From: JAFDZV01 sp966128725
GTDB lineage: Bacteria > Bacteroidota > Ignavibacteria > OLB7
Assembly: GCA_966128725.1 (NCBI GenBank)
Contig: CBHYLN010000042.1
Coordinates: 1 to 36,269, forward strand
Reading direction: 5' to 3'
Length of the DNA stretch: 36,269 nucleotides
Shown here piece by piece: positions 1 through 7,934 of the stretch (position 1 is the first letter of the stretch; every line of letters begins with the position of its first letter). Made by a program: the position numbers and the translations under genes. Below the pieces are notes generated by a model. It was given only the letters and a program-made list of their open reading frames with translations, was not told the DNA's origin and made no database searches.

Positions 1-67
1 GGCCGGGACGCTCTAGGTTGTAAGCTCGCGTTGTCTGCTGCACCCGTTCTCCGGCAGCGGACAGTTA

Positions 68-865
68 TTGTGGACCAAGCCAACCGCGCCCGATACCGAA
101 TCATTGTTTGTGCCATCGCCGCTGCTGGCCCTGCGCGATGGAATTGTGATGGGCAATTCGCACGGCACGGTGACGTGCGTGGATCAACGGGGCGCCGTGC
201 GTTGGCAGGTTGCCCGGGGCGCATCCACTTCGGCCGAACTGGCCGGCGATCCGGCAATCGGCATTGTGGTGGCCGTGTCGCACAATACGTACGGCATGAC
301 CGACACAGTTCTGGTGCTGGACCCCGCCACCGGCCGCCAGCGATCGGCGGCAGCCGTGCAGGATCTGAGGATTGTTCAAGGGCCTGCAATCATCGGCGGC
401 GCCATCATCGTTGGCTGCGCCCGGCCCGAACCGGACGGCGTACGCCAGCAATGGCTGGTATCGACGTCACCCGCCGGCGCGATCAACTGGAAGTCGCGGT
501 TGCTGCTGGCGCCACATGGCATCGCCGGCGACGAGGTCGGCAACATCTACGTCGGGTGCTCCGGAACCGGCACGCAGGCCGACGGAGGCGCCGTCGAGAG
601 CTTCGACAAAGCCGGCACACGGCGCTGGCAGGCGACGTTTCGTTCGGGCGTGGCCGCATCTCCGGTGGTGACATCCACCTGGGTATACTTTGTCACGCGC
701 AACAACGGACGCACCGGGTTATACACGTACAGCCGGGAAGGCGCGTTCCAGAACTTCGTCTCGGTGGATCTGGTGCCTGATGTGCTGGCGCGCATGATGG
801 TTTCAACAAACGGCGAGCTGACCCTGGCGGCGCTGGACACACCGGCGCTGCTGATGGCGGACTGA
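68..865 (+). CDS. PQQ-like beta-propeller protein, 5' end missing or broken
   Basis: The product resembles a beta-propeller of PQQ-like blades. Blade signatures seen are GAVRW, AINWKS and TRRWQ (the inner-strand Trp after a short turn) and the repeated (A)SPVV / GNIYVG pattern. The only nearby start in this frame is TTG at 68, but blade-like coding (GQLLW) continues upstream to about position 53. The frame is closed by TAG at 14-16, so the 5' part either lies in another frame (frameshift) or the gene is truncated at the window edge. Residues 1-265 would be only three or four blades, short for a propeller, which supports a missing N-terminus. No signal peptide is visible in what remains. The ligand or partner cannot be named; such propellers are often exported binding or assembly scaffolds. 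It is followed by a strong hairpin and faces the minus-strand isomerase cluster. The fold is fairly sure, the start is not. Confidence 0.6.
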   Translation: MWTKPTAPDTESLFVPSPLLALRDGIVMGNSHGTVTCVDQRGAVRWQVARGASTSAELAGDPAIGIVVAVSHNTYGMTDTVLVLDPATGRQRSAAAVQDLRIVQGPAIIGGAIIVGCARPEPDGVRQQWLVSTSPAGAINWKSRLLLAPHGIAGDEVGNIYVGCSGTGTQADGGAVESFDKAGTRRWQATFRSGVAASPVVTSTWVYFVTRNNGRTGLYTYSREGAFQNFVSVDLVPDVLARMMVSTNGELTLAALDTPALLMAD

Positions 866-886
866 CCAGCACGCGCGCACTATGCA

Positions 887-928
887 AACGGCCCGAGCGG
901 GAATTTCCCACTCGGGCCGTTGTGTTTT
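887..928. terminator. bidirectional hairpin terminator between convergent genes
   Basis: An 11-bp perfect stem (AACGGCCCGAG at 887-897, CTCGGGCCGTT at 911-921) continues inward, after one mismatch, as GGGAA/TTCCC around a single T. TGTGTTTTCTT follows on the plus strand. It sits between the propeller gene and the convergent cyclophilin gene, so it may serve both. Confidence 0.85.
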
Positions 929-1035
929 CTTGTCCGGGAAGTTTCGTAGCCGGCCTGTGTGCCGGGCTGCGCAGGAGGCCGGGCGCTTACAGGCCGTGGA
1001 ACAGCCTGGGGGCCTGCAGGTATTTCAACAGGCTG

Positions 1036-1665
1036 CTAACGCGCCGAGGGCTTGATCGTTACTTCCAGAATTTTCACCGGCTTGGCCGGAACGCCACGCT
1101 CGCGGTTGGCCAGCTCGCCGCCTTCAATTGCGTGTACTACATCCATCCCTGCAATCACCTTGCCGAAGATGGTATAGTTCTTGGGCATCGCCGCCTCGGC
1201 CAGCACCACGAAGAACTGGCTGGTGTTGGTGTTGGGGCCACGGTTGGCCATCGCCACGGTCCCTTCGGTATAACCGGCCCGATAGCTGGGGGCGTTGGGG
1301 TTCAGTTCGTCCTCGAACGGCTTGCCGTAGATCGACTCCCCGCCGGAACCCCACGTACCGTGATACGAGGTATCCTTGGTTTTCGGATCGCCCGCCTGGA
1401 TCACGAAGTCCGGCATCACACGGTGGAACAGAATGCCCGTATAGAACCCCCGCTCGGCAAGCCCCACGAAGTTCGCAACGGTGCGCGGAGCATCCTTGCC
1501 GTAAAGGGCCATCGTGAACGTGCCGGCCGACGTACGCACAACGGCCGTGTCGGTAACAACGGGTTCGCTGCCCTGCGCCGCCAACATGGCAGGCAGCAGA
1601 AGCACGAATGCGGCCACAACCGCCGCGGAACGAATCATTGGTCTGAGTGTCGAGTACATGTTCAT
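1036..1665 (-). CDS. exported cyclophilin-type peptidyl-prolyl isomerase (paralogue 1 of 3)
   Basis: A 209-residue cyclophilin, which would catalyse cis/trans isomerisation of Xaa-Pro bonds in exported proteins. An N-terminal signal peptide (charged start, hydrophobic run at about residues 14-28, LAAQ cleavage context) is followed by the catalytic domain from about residue 36. Seen are FHRVMPDFVIQAGDP at 80-94, with the catalytic Arg at 82, NTNTSQFFV at 145-153 and FGKV at 167-170. I chose the ATG at 1665 because it gives a clean signal peptide and has ACAGG upstream; an ATG two codons later (MYSTL) is possible, and the longer frame to 1728 adds a non-signal-like stretch. It is the last gene of uppP-ppi-ppi-ppi on the minus strand, 99 bases after the previous paralogue. 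It most resembles its immediate neighbour, sharing the GDPKTKD and GGESIYGK segments. Periplasmic location is inferred. Confidence 0.93.
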   Translation of the reverse strand: MNMYSTLRPMIRSAAVVAAFVLLLPAMLAAQGSEPVVTDTAVVRTSAGTFTMALYGKDAPRTVANFVGLAERGFYTGILFHRVMPDFVIQAGDPKTKDTSYHGTWGSGGESIYGKPFEDELNPNAPSYRAGYTEGTVAMANRGPNTNTSQFFVVLAEAAMPKNYTIFGKVIAGMDVVHAIEGGELANRERGVPAKPVKILEVTIKPSAR

Positions 1666-1764
1666 TGCCGTACCTGTAAAGGTTGCGAGCGTTATGACAT
1701 CCACATGCCGCTCAGGTTCAATCGGCATGCCGGCGCCGTTACCGGCACCGGCATGCGATACTGG

Positions 1765-2430
1765 TTAATGCCCCCTGGGCGAACGCTGCTTGGGTCCCTT
1801 CTGCTCGCCGCCGCCGGCTGCGCCCACGGTTGTCACCGTAACCGACTCGATAACAACCGGCACATTGGGCTGGCTGTTGCTCAACGGCACCTTCTCGATT
1901 GCATGCACAACATCGAGCCCCTTGGTGACCTTGCCGAAGATCGAGTAATTCTTCGGAAGCCCAAGGATGCCAAGGCACACGAAGAACTGGCTGGTGTTGG
2001 TGTTCGGGCCACGATTGGCCATTGCCAGGGTACCATCCACATAGCCGCGCACATAGCTTGGCGCACCGGGATCCAACTCGTCGGCAAATTCCTTGCCGTA
2101 GATGGATTCGCCGCCGGTTCCCCACACACCACGCTGGGTGCTGTCCTTGGTCTTCGGATCACCGGCCTGGATCACGAATCCGGGAACCACGCGGTGGAAC
2201 AGGATGCCGTTGTAGAAACCCTTCTCCGCCAAACCCACGAAGTTGGCCACGGTCTTCGGAGCGTCCTTGCCGTAGAGCTCAACCTCGAAACTGCCCATCG
2301 ACGTCTTGATGACGGCCGTATGGGTCACCACGGGATCACCGGCACCATTGCCCTTGTTTTCGCCAAACATCGCGGCCACGCCGCCCAGCAATCCCATTGC
2401 GATACAGAGTGATGTCATTATCGTTTTCAT
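1765..2430 (-). CDS. exported cyclophilin-type peptidyl-prolyl isomerase (paralogue 2 of 3)
   Basis: A 221-residue cyclophilin. A short hydrophobic N-terminus (residues 3-21, MTSLCIAMGLLGGVAAM) looks like a signal peptide or anchor. The domain follows with FHRVVPGFVIQAGDP at 79-92, catalytic Arg at 80, NTNTSQFFV at about 143-151 and FGKV near 166. The C-terminus has a Gly/Lys-rich tail (GGGEQKGPKQR) that paralogue 1 lacks. I preferred the ATG at 2430 over an upstream frame start at 2475, because the upstream residues are not signal-like and 2475 almost touches the preceding gene. No convincing Shine-Dalgarno is present. The segment from GKDAP to SQFF is nearly identical in layout to paralogue 1, indicating a recent tandem duplication. 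Confidence 0.92.
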   Translation of the reverse strand: MKTIMTSLCIAMGLLGGVAAMFGENKGNGAGDPVVTHTAVIKTSMGSFEVELYGKDAPKTVANFVGLAEKGFYNGILFHRVVPGFVIQAGDPKTKDSTQRGVWGTGGESIYGKEFADELDPGAPSYVRGYVDGTLAMANRGPNTNTSQFFVCLGILGLPKNYSIFGKVTKGLDVVHAIEKVPLSNSQPNVPVVIESVTVTTVGAAGGGEQKGPKQRSPRGH

Positions 2431-2479
2431 GCTAACGTTTGTTGAACTTGTTGCTTGATACCACATGCACGGCACCGGC

Positions 2480-3274
2480 TTATTTCACCCCGGCATGGGG
2501 CTCGGTGCTCGTGCCAGATCCGGCCTTCGCCGATGCTGGCTTGCCTGCGGTGGAAGCCTCCGCGGGCGTTGCCTTCACACTTTTCAGAATCGCCGGCTCG
2601 GTTGGATTCTCGCCGGTTGCACCGGTTTGCCCGATGCGCTCCACCACATCCATCCCCTTGCGTACCGCGCCGAAAATCGTGTAGGAGTGCGGAAGATGCA
2701 TCGCCCCCTGCGTGCTCAGCACGATGAAGAACTGGCTGCCGTTGGTGTTCGGGCCGCTGTTGGCCATCGCCAGCGTACCGGTCAGGTATCCACGACGATA
2801 ACTTGGCGTCTCGGGGTTGAGCTCGTCGTCGAACGTGCCGCCCAGCGCCGCCTCGCCGCCCGTGCCCCAACTGGAACGATCAGCCATGTTGCGCGAATTC
2901 GGGTCGCCGGTCTGCACCATGAATCCCGGAATCACGCGATGGAAGGCAACACCGTCGTAGTACTTCTTGTTGGCAAGCGCCACGAAGTTCTCCACTGTTT
3001 TTGGCGCATCCTTGCCGTACAGATCCACAACGATGTCGCCCATCGACGTGGAGATCGTAGCGGTGTGGGTTACCTCGGGCTCGGAGCTCACAGTATCGGC
3101 AACCGCCGCGCTGTCCGGTTGGGGGCTCTGCGAAGCGCCGGGCGCCAACTGGGCTGTATCCAGGGCGCTGCGGCCATCCCCACCGGAAACCGGCTCCTTT
3201 TTCTTACCGCAGCCGATCGCCAGAACAGCGGCCGCCATGATAGCTGCCGCGCAATACGTGCGAATGATCATCAT
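2480..3274 (-). CDS. cyclophilin-type peptidyl-prolyl isomerase, predicted lipoprotein (paralogue 3 of 3)
   Basis: A 264-residue cyclophilin with a lipoprotein-type leader: a hydrophobic run at 6-20 ending LAIGC, with the lipidated Cys expected at 22. A Lys- and Ser/Pro/Ala-rich tether (about 23-66) precedes the catalytic domain. Motifs are FHRVIPGFMVQTGDP at 111-125 (Arg 113), NTNGSQFFI at about 176-184 and FGAV near 201. The NGSQFF form is closer to canonical cyclophilins than the NTSQFF of the two neighbours. It is the first isomerase after uppP (29-base gap) and probably the ancestral copy of the tandem. The lipid anchor would hold it at a membrane while the other two copies stay soluble; that localisation difference is inferred from the leaders. 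Lipoprotein processing would need Lgt, which is encoded at the far end of this window. Confidence 0.93.
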   Translation of the reverse strand: MMIIRTYCAAAIMAAAVLAIGCGKKKEPVSGGDGRSALDTAQLAPGASQSPQPDSAAVADTVSSEPEVTHTATISTSMGDIVVDLYGKDAPKTVENFVALANKKYYDGVAFHRVIPGFMVQTGDPNSRNMADRSSWGTGGEAALGGTFDDELNPETPSYRRGYLTGTLAMANSGPNTNGSQFFIVLSTQGAMHLPHSYTIFGAVRKGMDVVERIGQTGATGENPTEPAILKSVKATPAEASTAGKPASAKAGSGTSTEPHAGVK

Positions 3275-3303
3275 TGAACGATTTCGGTTTAACTGGTTGA
3301 CAA

Positions 3304-4149
3304 CTACGGGGCCAGATACTTGAATGCAATGGCAAGCAGAATGCCGCCACCCAGCACCAACCGGTAACCGATGAACAGGCCGGTGGAGTGGGATCGAAGG
3401 AACCGGAGCAGAAACGCAATGGACGCGTACCCGCTTACCCCGGCAACCACCGTGGCAACCGCCAACGACGTTGCTCCGGATGGCGTAAGATACTTCAGCG
3501 CGTGCACCAACTCCAGCAGCCCGCTGGCCGCGATTGCCGGGATCGACATAAGGAAGCTGAACCGTGCGGCAGCTTCGCGCGTAAGACCGCTGAACAGCCC
3601 GGCGGTAATCGTTACGCCACTGCGCGATGCCCCCGGGATCAGCGCCAGCACCTGCGCCATGCCCATCTTCAACGCATCACCAAACGTCAGTTGGTTGATC
3701 GGACGCGCGAACTTGGCAACACGCTCGGCTACCGCAAGCAGCAATGCAAGGGCCACCAGACTGGAGCCGATCACCACCAGGTTCTTGGTGAACATTCCCT
3801 CAAGAACGTTCTTCAACGAAAGCCCGACCACAACAATCGGCGCGGTGCCGATCGCGATCAGCCACCCCATGCGCGACTGCTGCGACTGCTTGGCAATCGG
3901 CGTGCGCGCCAGGTTTTCGCGGACGAAGGCGCGGGTGATCGTCACGATGTCCGTTCGGAAATACACCAGCACCGCGATCAACGTGCCAAGCTGCACCACG
4001 GCAATGAATGCGGTCCACTGCTCCGGCGCGGCCGGATCGATCAGGCCAAACGCCCGCCCTGCCAGCGTAAGATGCGCCGTTGAGCTGATGGGTATGAATT
4101 CGCTCAGGCCCTGTATCAGGCCCAGAATCGCGGCGGTCAGTAACGACAC
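3304..4149 (-). CDS. uppP: undecaprenyl-diphosphatase UppP (BacA family)
   Basis: Integral membrane phosphatase that recycles undecaprenyl diphosphate to the monophosphate carrier used for peptidoglycan and other envelope polymers; members confer bacitracin tolerance. The start is the GTG at 4149: GGAG lies eight bases upstream and the product then begins directly with the first membrane segment, giving 281 residues, usual for the family. An ATG at 4182 in the same frame would add a non-hydrophobic leader. Visible motifs are the QGLSE box (Gln13-Glu17) running into IPISSTAH, and PGASRSG at 172-178 with the phosphate-binding Arg near 176. About eight hydrophobic segments follow the family pattern. 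It leads a minus-strand cluster with three exported cyclophilins and is divergent from the flavin oxidoreductase gene. Confidence 0.96.
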   Translation of the reverse strand: MSLLTAAILGLIQGLSEFIPISSTAHLTLAGRAFGLIDPAAPEQWTAFIAVVQLGTLIAVLVYFRTDIVTITRAFVRENLARTPIAKQSQQSRMGWLIAIGTAPIVVVGLSLKNVLEGMFTKNLVVIGSSLVALALLLAVAERVAKFARPINQLTFGDALKMGMAQVLALIPGASRSGVTITAGLFSGLTREAAARFSFLMSIPAIAASGLLELVHALKYLTPSGATSLAVATVVAGVSGYASIAFLLRFLRSHSTGLFIGYRLVLGGGILLAIAFKYLAP

Positions 4150-4376
4150 CTGGTCTGCTCCAAAAATTATTCGGCAATGCAACGCGAATGTTGAAGATAC
4201 GGAAGAAACGACCGCTTGGCGCCAACCGCCGGTCCACCGCAGGGCGCCGTCACGACACCGCGGTTTCGCCCTTCCAGATCTTTATCGGATATTTACGGCT
4301 TGCCATTACCGAATGATGGGCATGGCAATCACAATCCTTCTCCCTTTTCACTGGTGCATTCGCGGGATCAGACATC

Positions 4377-5567
4377 GTGCCGACAACCACGAGCCATAGC
4401 CGGCTGTTCGAGCCATTGACGTTTCGCGCCGGGCACATGACCGCGCGCAACCGGCTGGTGCTTGCCCCGATGACGACGTATTCCTCGAATGCCGACGGCA
4501 CGATCACGCCGGAGGAGGTCGAGTTCCTGCGCATTCGGTCGAGGCATGTGGGCCTGGCGATGTCGGCCGCATGTTATGTGATCGGCCACGGCCACACGTT
4601 CGACGGCCAATGGAGCTGCGCGGCCGACACGATGATCCCCAGCCTGCGACTGGCTGCGACCGCCATGAAGGAGGGCGGCGCGCTGGCCATCCTGCAGATC
4701 CACCACGGCGGCCGCATCAGCCCGACATCGATCCTGGGCCATCAGCCGCTGGCCCCCAGTGATGTTATCGCCGAGCGCCCCGGTGTTGACCAGCCCCGCG
4801 CGATGACCGAGGGCGAGATCGAGGAGACAATCAAGGCATTCGGCCAGGCGGCGAGGCGCGCTATCCAGGCAGGGTTCGACGGCGTGGAGATCCACGGCGC
4901 CAACACCTATCTGCTTCAGCAGTTTTTTTCGCCGCACGCCAATCGGCGCAGCGATCAGTGGGGTGGATCGTTGGAAAACCGTGCCGCGTTCCCGATTGCC
5001 GTACTCGAGGAAGTGCAGGAGATCGTACGCCGCAACGCATACCGTCCGTTTTCCATCGGCTATCGGCTATCGCCGGAAGAGGTGGAGGAACCGGGCATCA
5101 CGCTGGACGACACGATGCAGCTTGTGGAGGGTCTGGTTGCATGCCGGCCCGACTGGCTCCATATCTCAACCGGCAACTACTTCGCCGGAAGCATCCGCAA
5201 TCCGAACGACCGCACCCCGCGCGCAAAGGCCATCGCACAGCGTGTTGCGGGCAGGGTTTCGGTGATCGCTGTGGGCTCGGTGGTAACGCCGGGCGAGGCT
5301 TTGCATGTACTGAACGATGGGCCGGACATGGTGGCGCTGGGCAGAGCTTTGATAATGGAGCCGGACTGGGCCTTGAAAGTCCTTCAGCATGAGGAGGAAA
5401 CCATCAATACATGCCTGCCCGCCACCGGCGCCGACATCCAGTTGCAGATCCCGCCCCGCATGTATCGCAAACTTCTTGGCCGTCCCGGCTGGCTTCCACT
5501 TTGCCCGGGCAGCGAGCCAACTTCCGACCTGAACGGCAGCCCTGTTGGTCGTCCGGCAACCGCGTAA
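4377..5567 (+). CDS. Old Yellow Enzyme family NAD(P)H:flavin oxidoreductase
   Basis: A 396-residue TIM-barrel FMN oxidoreductase, expected to reduce activated C=C bonds of unsaturated carbonyl compounds using NAD(P)H; the natural substrate is unknown. Seen are an N-terminal RNRLVLAPMTT flavin-binding strand (25-34), LQIHHGGR at 106-113, the substrate-binding pair in EIHGAN (His173, Asn176), SPHANRRSDQWGGSLENR at 185-202 and the C-terminal phosphate-binding strands VIAVGSV (296-302) and ALGRALI. The His-x-x-Asn pair is the classical OYE arrangement, although much of the remainder looks like the bacterial YqjM-like branch, which often has His-x-x-His. There is no C-terminal FeS/FAD extension, so it is not a 2,4-dienoyl-CoA reductase. 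The start is GTG at 4377; the upstream GGGA is only a weak ribosome site. It is monocistronic or weakly linked to the downstream LCP gene (86-base gap). Confidence 0.92.
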   Translation: MPTTTSHSRLFEPLTFRAGHMTARNRLVLAPMTTYSSNADGTITPEEVEFLRIRSRHVGLAMSAACYVIGHGHTFDGQWSCAADTMIPSLRLAATAMKEGGALAILQIHHGGRISPTSILGHQPLAPSDVIAERPGVDQPRAMTEGEIEETIKAFGQAARRAIQAGFDGVEIHGANTYLLQQFFSPHANRRSDQWGGSLENRAAFPIAVLEEVQEIVRRNAYRPFSIGYRLSPEEVEEPGITLDDTMQLVEGLVACRPDWLHISTGNYFAGSIRNPNDRTPRAKAIAQRVAGRVSVIAVGSVVTPGEALHVLNDGPDMVALGRALIMEPDWALKVLQHEEETINTCLPATGADIQLQIPPRMYRKLLGRPGWLPLCPGSEPTSDLNGSPVGRPATA

Positions 5568-5653
5568 TCCATTACGCTCCGGCATCACCCCCGTGTTATC
5601 CGGCTGTTACCTTATCTGTATATTTATCCGTTTTCCAAAAACGGACGCGTGCT

Positions 5654-7537
5654 ATGAATGAACAGGCGACAATCGTTGCAGAGAAGCCGCGGCGCAAGCG
5701 GCGGTGGTTCTGGTACCTCGGGATTGGTTTTCTGGTACTGATCGTTTGGCAGGTTGTGTCGTGGCTTACACCGGTGCCGGCTCCGCTGGCGTCGGCCGCC
5801 GCCGTTACCGACAAGGTGTACGAGGCCGTGTATTCCGACGAGATCATGAAGCGCGCGGCCGAGCTGCCTGCCGACGTCAACATCCTTGTTGTGGGGCTCG
5901 ACAACCGCCTGGCTTCACACGACAACCATGCTGATGCCATCCACCTGATCTGTATCCATACAAAGGATTCGGTGTCCGCGCAGATCATCTCGATCCCACG
6001 CGGCACCGAAGTATCCGGATACGGGATCACCGATGACCTGTCGTTCATGGCCAATGTTCGCGCCTTGAAGGGGCGCAACACGTTCATCAAGGCCGTTTCG
6101 CGCCTTACCGGCAAGAAGGTGAACTACTATGTGGAGGTCACCTTCAGCCAGGTGATGGGCGTGCTGGAATTGCTGGGTTACAAGGATCCCGCCACCGCGC
6201 TCCAGTTTCTGCGGCATCGCAAGTCGTATGCGCTGGGTGATGTGCAACGCAGCTACAATCAGGGCAAGTTCATTCGCACACAGATCATTCGCCGCGCCGA
6301 TCTGCTTACCGGCGCCAAGGGCGACCTGCTTATGCGCATGGGGCTTGGCATGGTGGACACCGATCTGGATCTCAACACCGTGCAGGCCATCGTGTATCTG
6401 CTGAAGGAACGCAACGCCCTGAATGACCAGCGGATCTCGCAGACGATGAAGCCCAAGATCAATCTGGCCCGGCTGGACAGCGTTGCCATCCCCGAGCCCG
6501 ATGAGATGCAGGAGGCCGTAAGCAAGCTGGTGCGCCGCACCGGCGACCAGATCGACGACCTTGGGCGCTACAACCCGTATCCCCGTATCAACGAAGTTAT
6601 CTCGCGCGCCGAGCAGCAGAAATCCGCTCGTGCCGCGCTTGCGATAATCGAGCCGGTATACGAACAAAAGGCATGGCTGCAGGTACAGGAGCGCCCGCAA
6701 CGCCAGGAGCTGCGCGACCGTGTTGAAAACGTGCTGATCCGCGCCTACACCGAAACAAACAAGCAGGACAAGATTTCGGTGGTGAAGAAGTACATGACCG
6801 AGGAGCGCCAGGCGTTTCAGGACATCGAGCGCGAGGCACGGAGATTCAGCTACGGCAGGCGCCCCGGGGTACACAAGAAGGAAGGCGGCACATCGCTTGA
6901 CCCCGTGGCCGCCGCACGCGCCAAGCAGGATGAAATCGGGCAGAAGCAGACGCGTATCGAGCCGCAGGCCCCGTCGGAGAACAACGCGGCCGCCACGCGA
7001 CCGGCACAGAATACCGATGCCCAGCAGCCAGCAGCCAACGGCACGGTGGAGGGGAACACAACCGCTCCGCATGATGGCCCGCAAGTGCAGCCGTTGAACC
7101 CGGATGCATCGCACCACGATGCTCCGAACACGAACGAAACCCCGAAATCCGAGACACCGAAGTCGGAAGCACCCAAATCATCCGAGGCTCCACGCTCGGA
7201 AGCGCCGAAGTCGGAAGCGCCCAAGCACGAGGTAACACAGGCCCAGCCGAAGCATACCACGCCCGTCACACGCACGGCACCAAACGCCAGAAACCTTGGC
7301 GCCACGCCAACGGCGGCGAAGTCCGGAACGCGAACCGCGACAGGCAACGCAGCCGCAACACGAAGCGGAACGACGGCAACGAAGAAGCCGGCGACCACCA
7401 AGCCCGCGAACGGCAAGGCCACAACGGCGAAGGGCGCACCGGCGAAAGGCACGCCGGCAAAGGCATCCACGGCCAAATCGGGCGCCGGGAACAATCAGGT
7501 GCGCGTCCACCCGATCGCACCAAACGGCAACCGGTAA
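5654..7537 (+). CDS. divergent LytR-CpsA-Psr (LCP) family protein with Lys/Pro/Ser/Thr/Ala-rich tail
   Basis: A 627-residue membrane-anchored protein. A Lys/Arg cluster (11-17) precedes one transmembrane segment (about 18-38), leaving the rest outside. Residues 74-212 match the LCP catalytic domain, whose relatives transfer glycopolymers from lipid carriers to the cell wall. Seen are ILVVGLDNR (77-85), the ADAIHL strand (93-98), SIPRGTEV (113-120) and LRHRK...ALGDVQRSYNQ (186-203). Two usual residues differ: the Asp of SIPRDT is Gly, and the Arg before the DT/DA step is absent, so activity may be altered or lost. A helical, charged region spans about 340-470. The final 150 residues are low complexity, with PKSEAP-type repeats and an Ala/Thr/Lys-rich tail. 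I chose the ATG at 5654 because the longer frame from 5411 overlaps the oxidoreductase. A hairpin terminator follows. Confidence 0.85.
   Translation: MNEQATIVAEKPRRKRRWFWYLGIGFLVLIVWQVVSWLTPVPAPLASAAAVTDKVYEAVYSDEIMKRAAELPADVNILVVGLDNRLASHDNHADAIHLICIHTKDSVSAQIISIPRGTEVSGYGITDDLSFMANVRALKGRNTFIKAVSRLTGKKVNYYVEVTFSQVMGVLELLGYKDPATALQFLRHRKSYALGDVQRSYNQGKFIRTQIIRRADLLTGAKGDLLMRMGLGMVDTDLDLNTVQAIVYLLKERNALNDQRISQTMKPKINLARLDSVAIPEPDEMQEAVSKLVRRTGDQIDDLGRYNPYPRINEVISRAEQQKSARAALAIIEPVYEQKAWLQVQERPQRQELRDRVENVLIRAYTETNKQDKISVVKKYMTEERQAFQDIEREARRFSYGRRPGVHKKEGGTSLDPVAAARAKQDEIGQKQTRIEPQAPSENNAAATRPAQNTDAQQPAANGTVEGNTTAPHDGPQVQPLNPDASHHDAPNTNETPKSETPKSEAPKSSEAPRSEAPKSEAPKHEVTQAQPKHTTPVTRTAPNARNLGATPTAAKSGTRTATGNAAATRSGTTATKKPATTKPANGKATTAKGAPAKGTPAKASTAKSGAGNNQVRVHPIAPNGNR
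7138..7235 (+). repeat. imperfect PKSEAP-coding tandem repeat
   Basis: Within the LCP gene, about seven imperfect 12-18 base units encode Pro-Lys-Ser-Glu-(Thr/Ala)-Pro. This gives an unstructured acidic/basic linker. Unit length varies and the repeats stay in frame, so it is a protein-level repeat rather than an intergenic array. Confidence 0.75.
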
Positions 7538-7596
7538 GCAAAGCCGCGGGCGTGAGGCATGGAGCCAGCAGACGGCGGATTGAGCAGCATTCAGCA

Positions 7597-7634
7597 AGGG
7601 GGAACCGCGTATGTGGTTCCCCCTGTGTCTTTTA
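7597..7634 (+). terminator. hairpin terminator of the LCP gene
   Basis: A 10-bp perfect stem (AGGGGGAACC at 7597-7606, GGTTCCCCCT at 7615-7624) with an 8-base loop, followed by GTGTCTTTT. The right arm plus following bases (GTTCCCC(C)TGTGTC) recur in the terminator at 31097-31130. Confidence 0.85.
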
Positions 7635-7851
7635 ACGGCCACACATCGGCACCATACTTCGGCGTTCATCTTCTGGCTGGCATCGCTGTAGCACCCACGC
7701 CGGATATTGACCCAGGCCGACATCAGCAGCATCGTTGACACCGCGCAGCGCCCAACGGCCCATCCATCGGCTATCGGCCGCCAACAACACGCACACGGCG
7801 GAGGCGGCACGCAATCCATTGCCGGCTCCGAACCAGCCAGAGCCCGTAATG

Positions 7852-7888
7852 CACAGGCCCCGATGCCGTTGTGGCATCGGGGCCTGTG
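7852..7888 (-). terminator. 16-bp hairpin after the OmpA-family gene
   Basis: Perfect stem CACAGGCCCCGATGCC (7852-7867) and its complement (7873-7888) around loop GTTGT. It lies 47 bases past the stop of the minus-strand OmpA-family gene. Neither side has a T-run, so it may act as an RNA 3'-end stabiliser or a terminator without a U-tract. Confidence 0.65.
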
Positions 7889-7934
7889 GTTCGTTCCGGT
7901 TGCTTGGGATCGCGATGCGTTCAAGCAGACACGA

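Larger units (their letters stand above)
7538..7934. other. gene-free gap between convergent LCP and OmpA genes
   Basis: Holds two hairpins (listed separately) and about 220 bases between them in which I see no RNA gene, no plausible short coding region and no repeat. Confidence 0.7.

Noticed and set aside
922..2412. A 496-codon plus-strand frame across the cyclophilin genes
   Set aside because: Antisense to two clear cyclophilins; its translation has duplicated segments only because the genes beneath are paralogues.
7138..7235. Short direct repeats considered as a CRISPR array
   Set aside because: Units are 12-18 bases, in frame, without unique spacers, and encode a PKSEAP-like linker.
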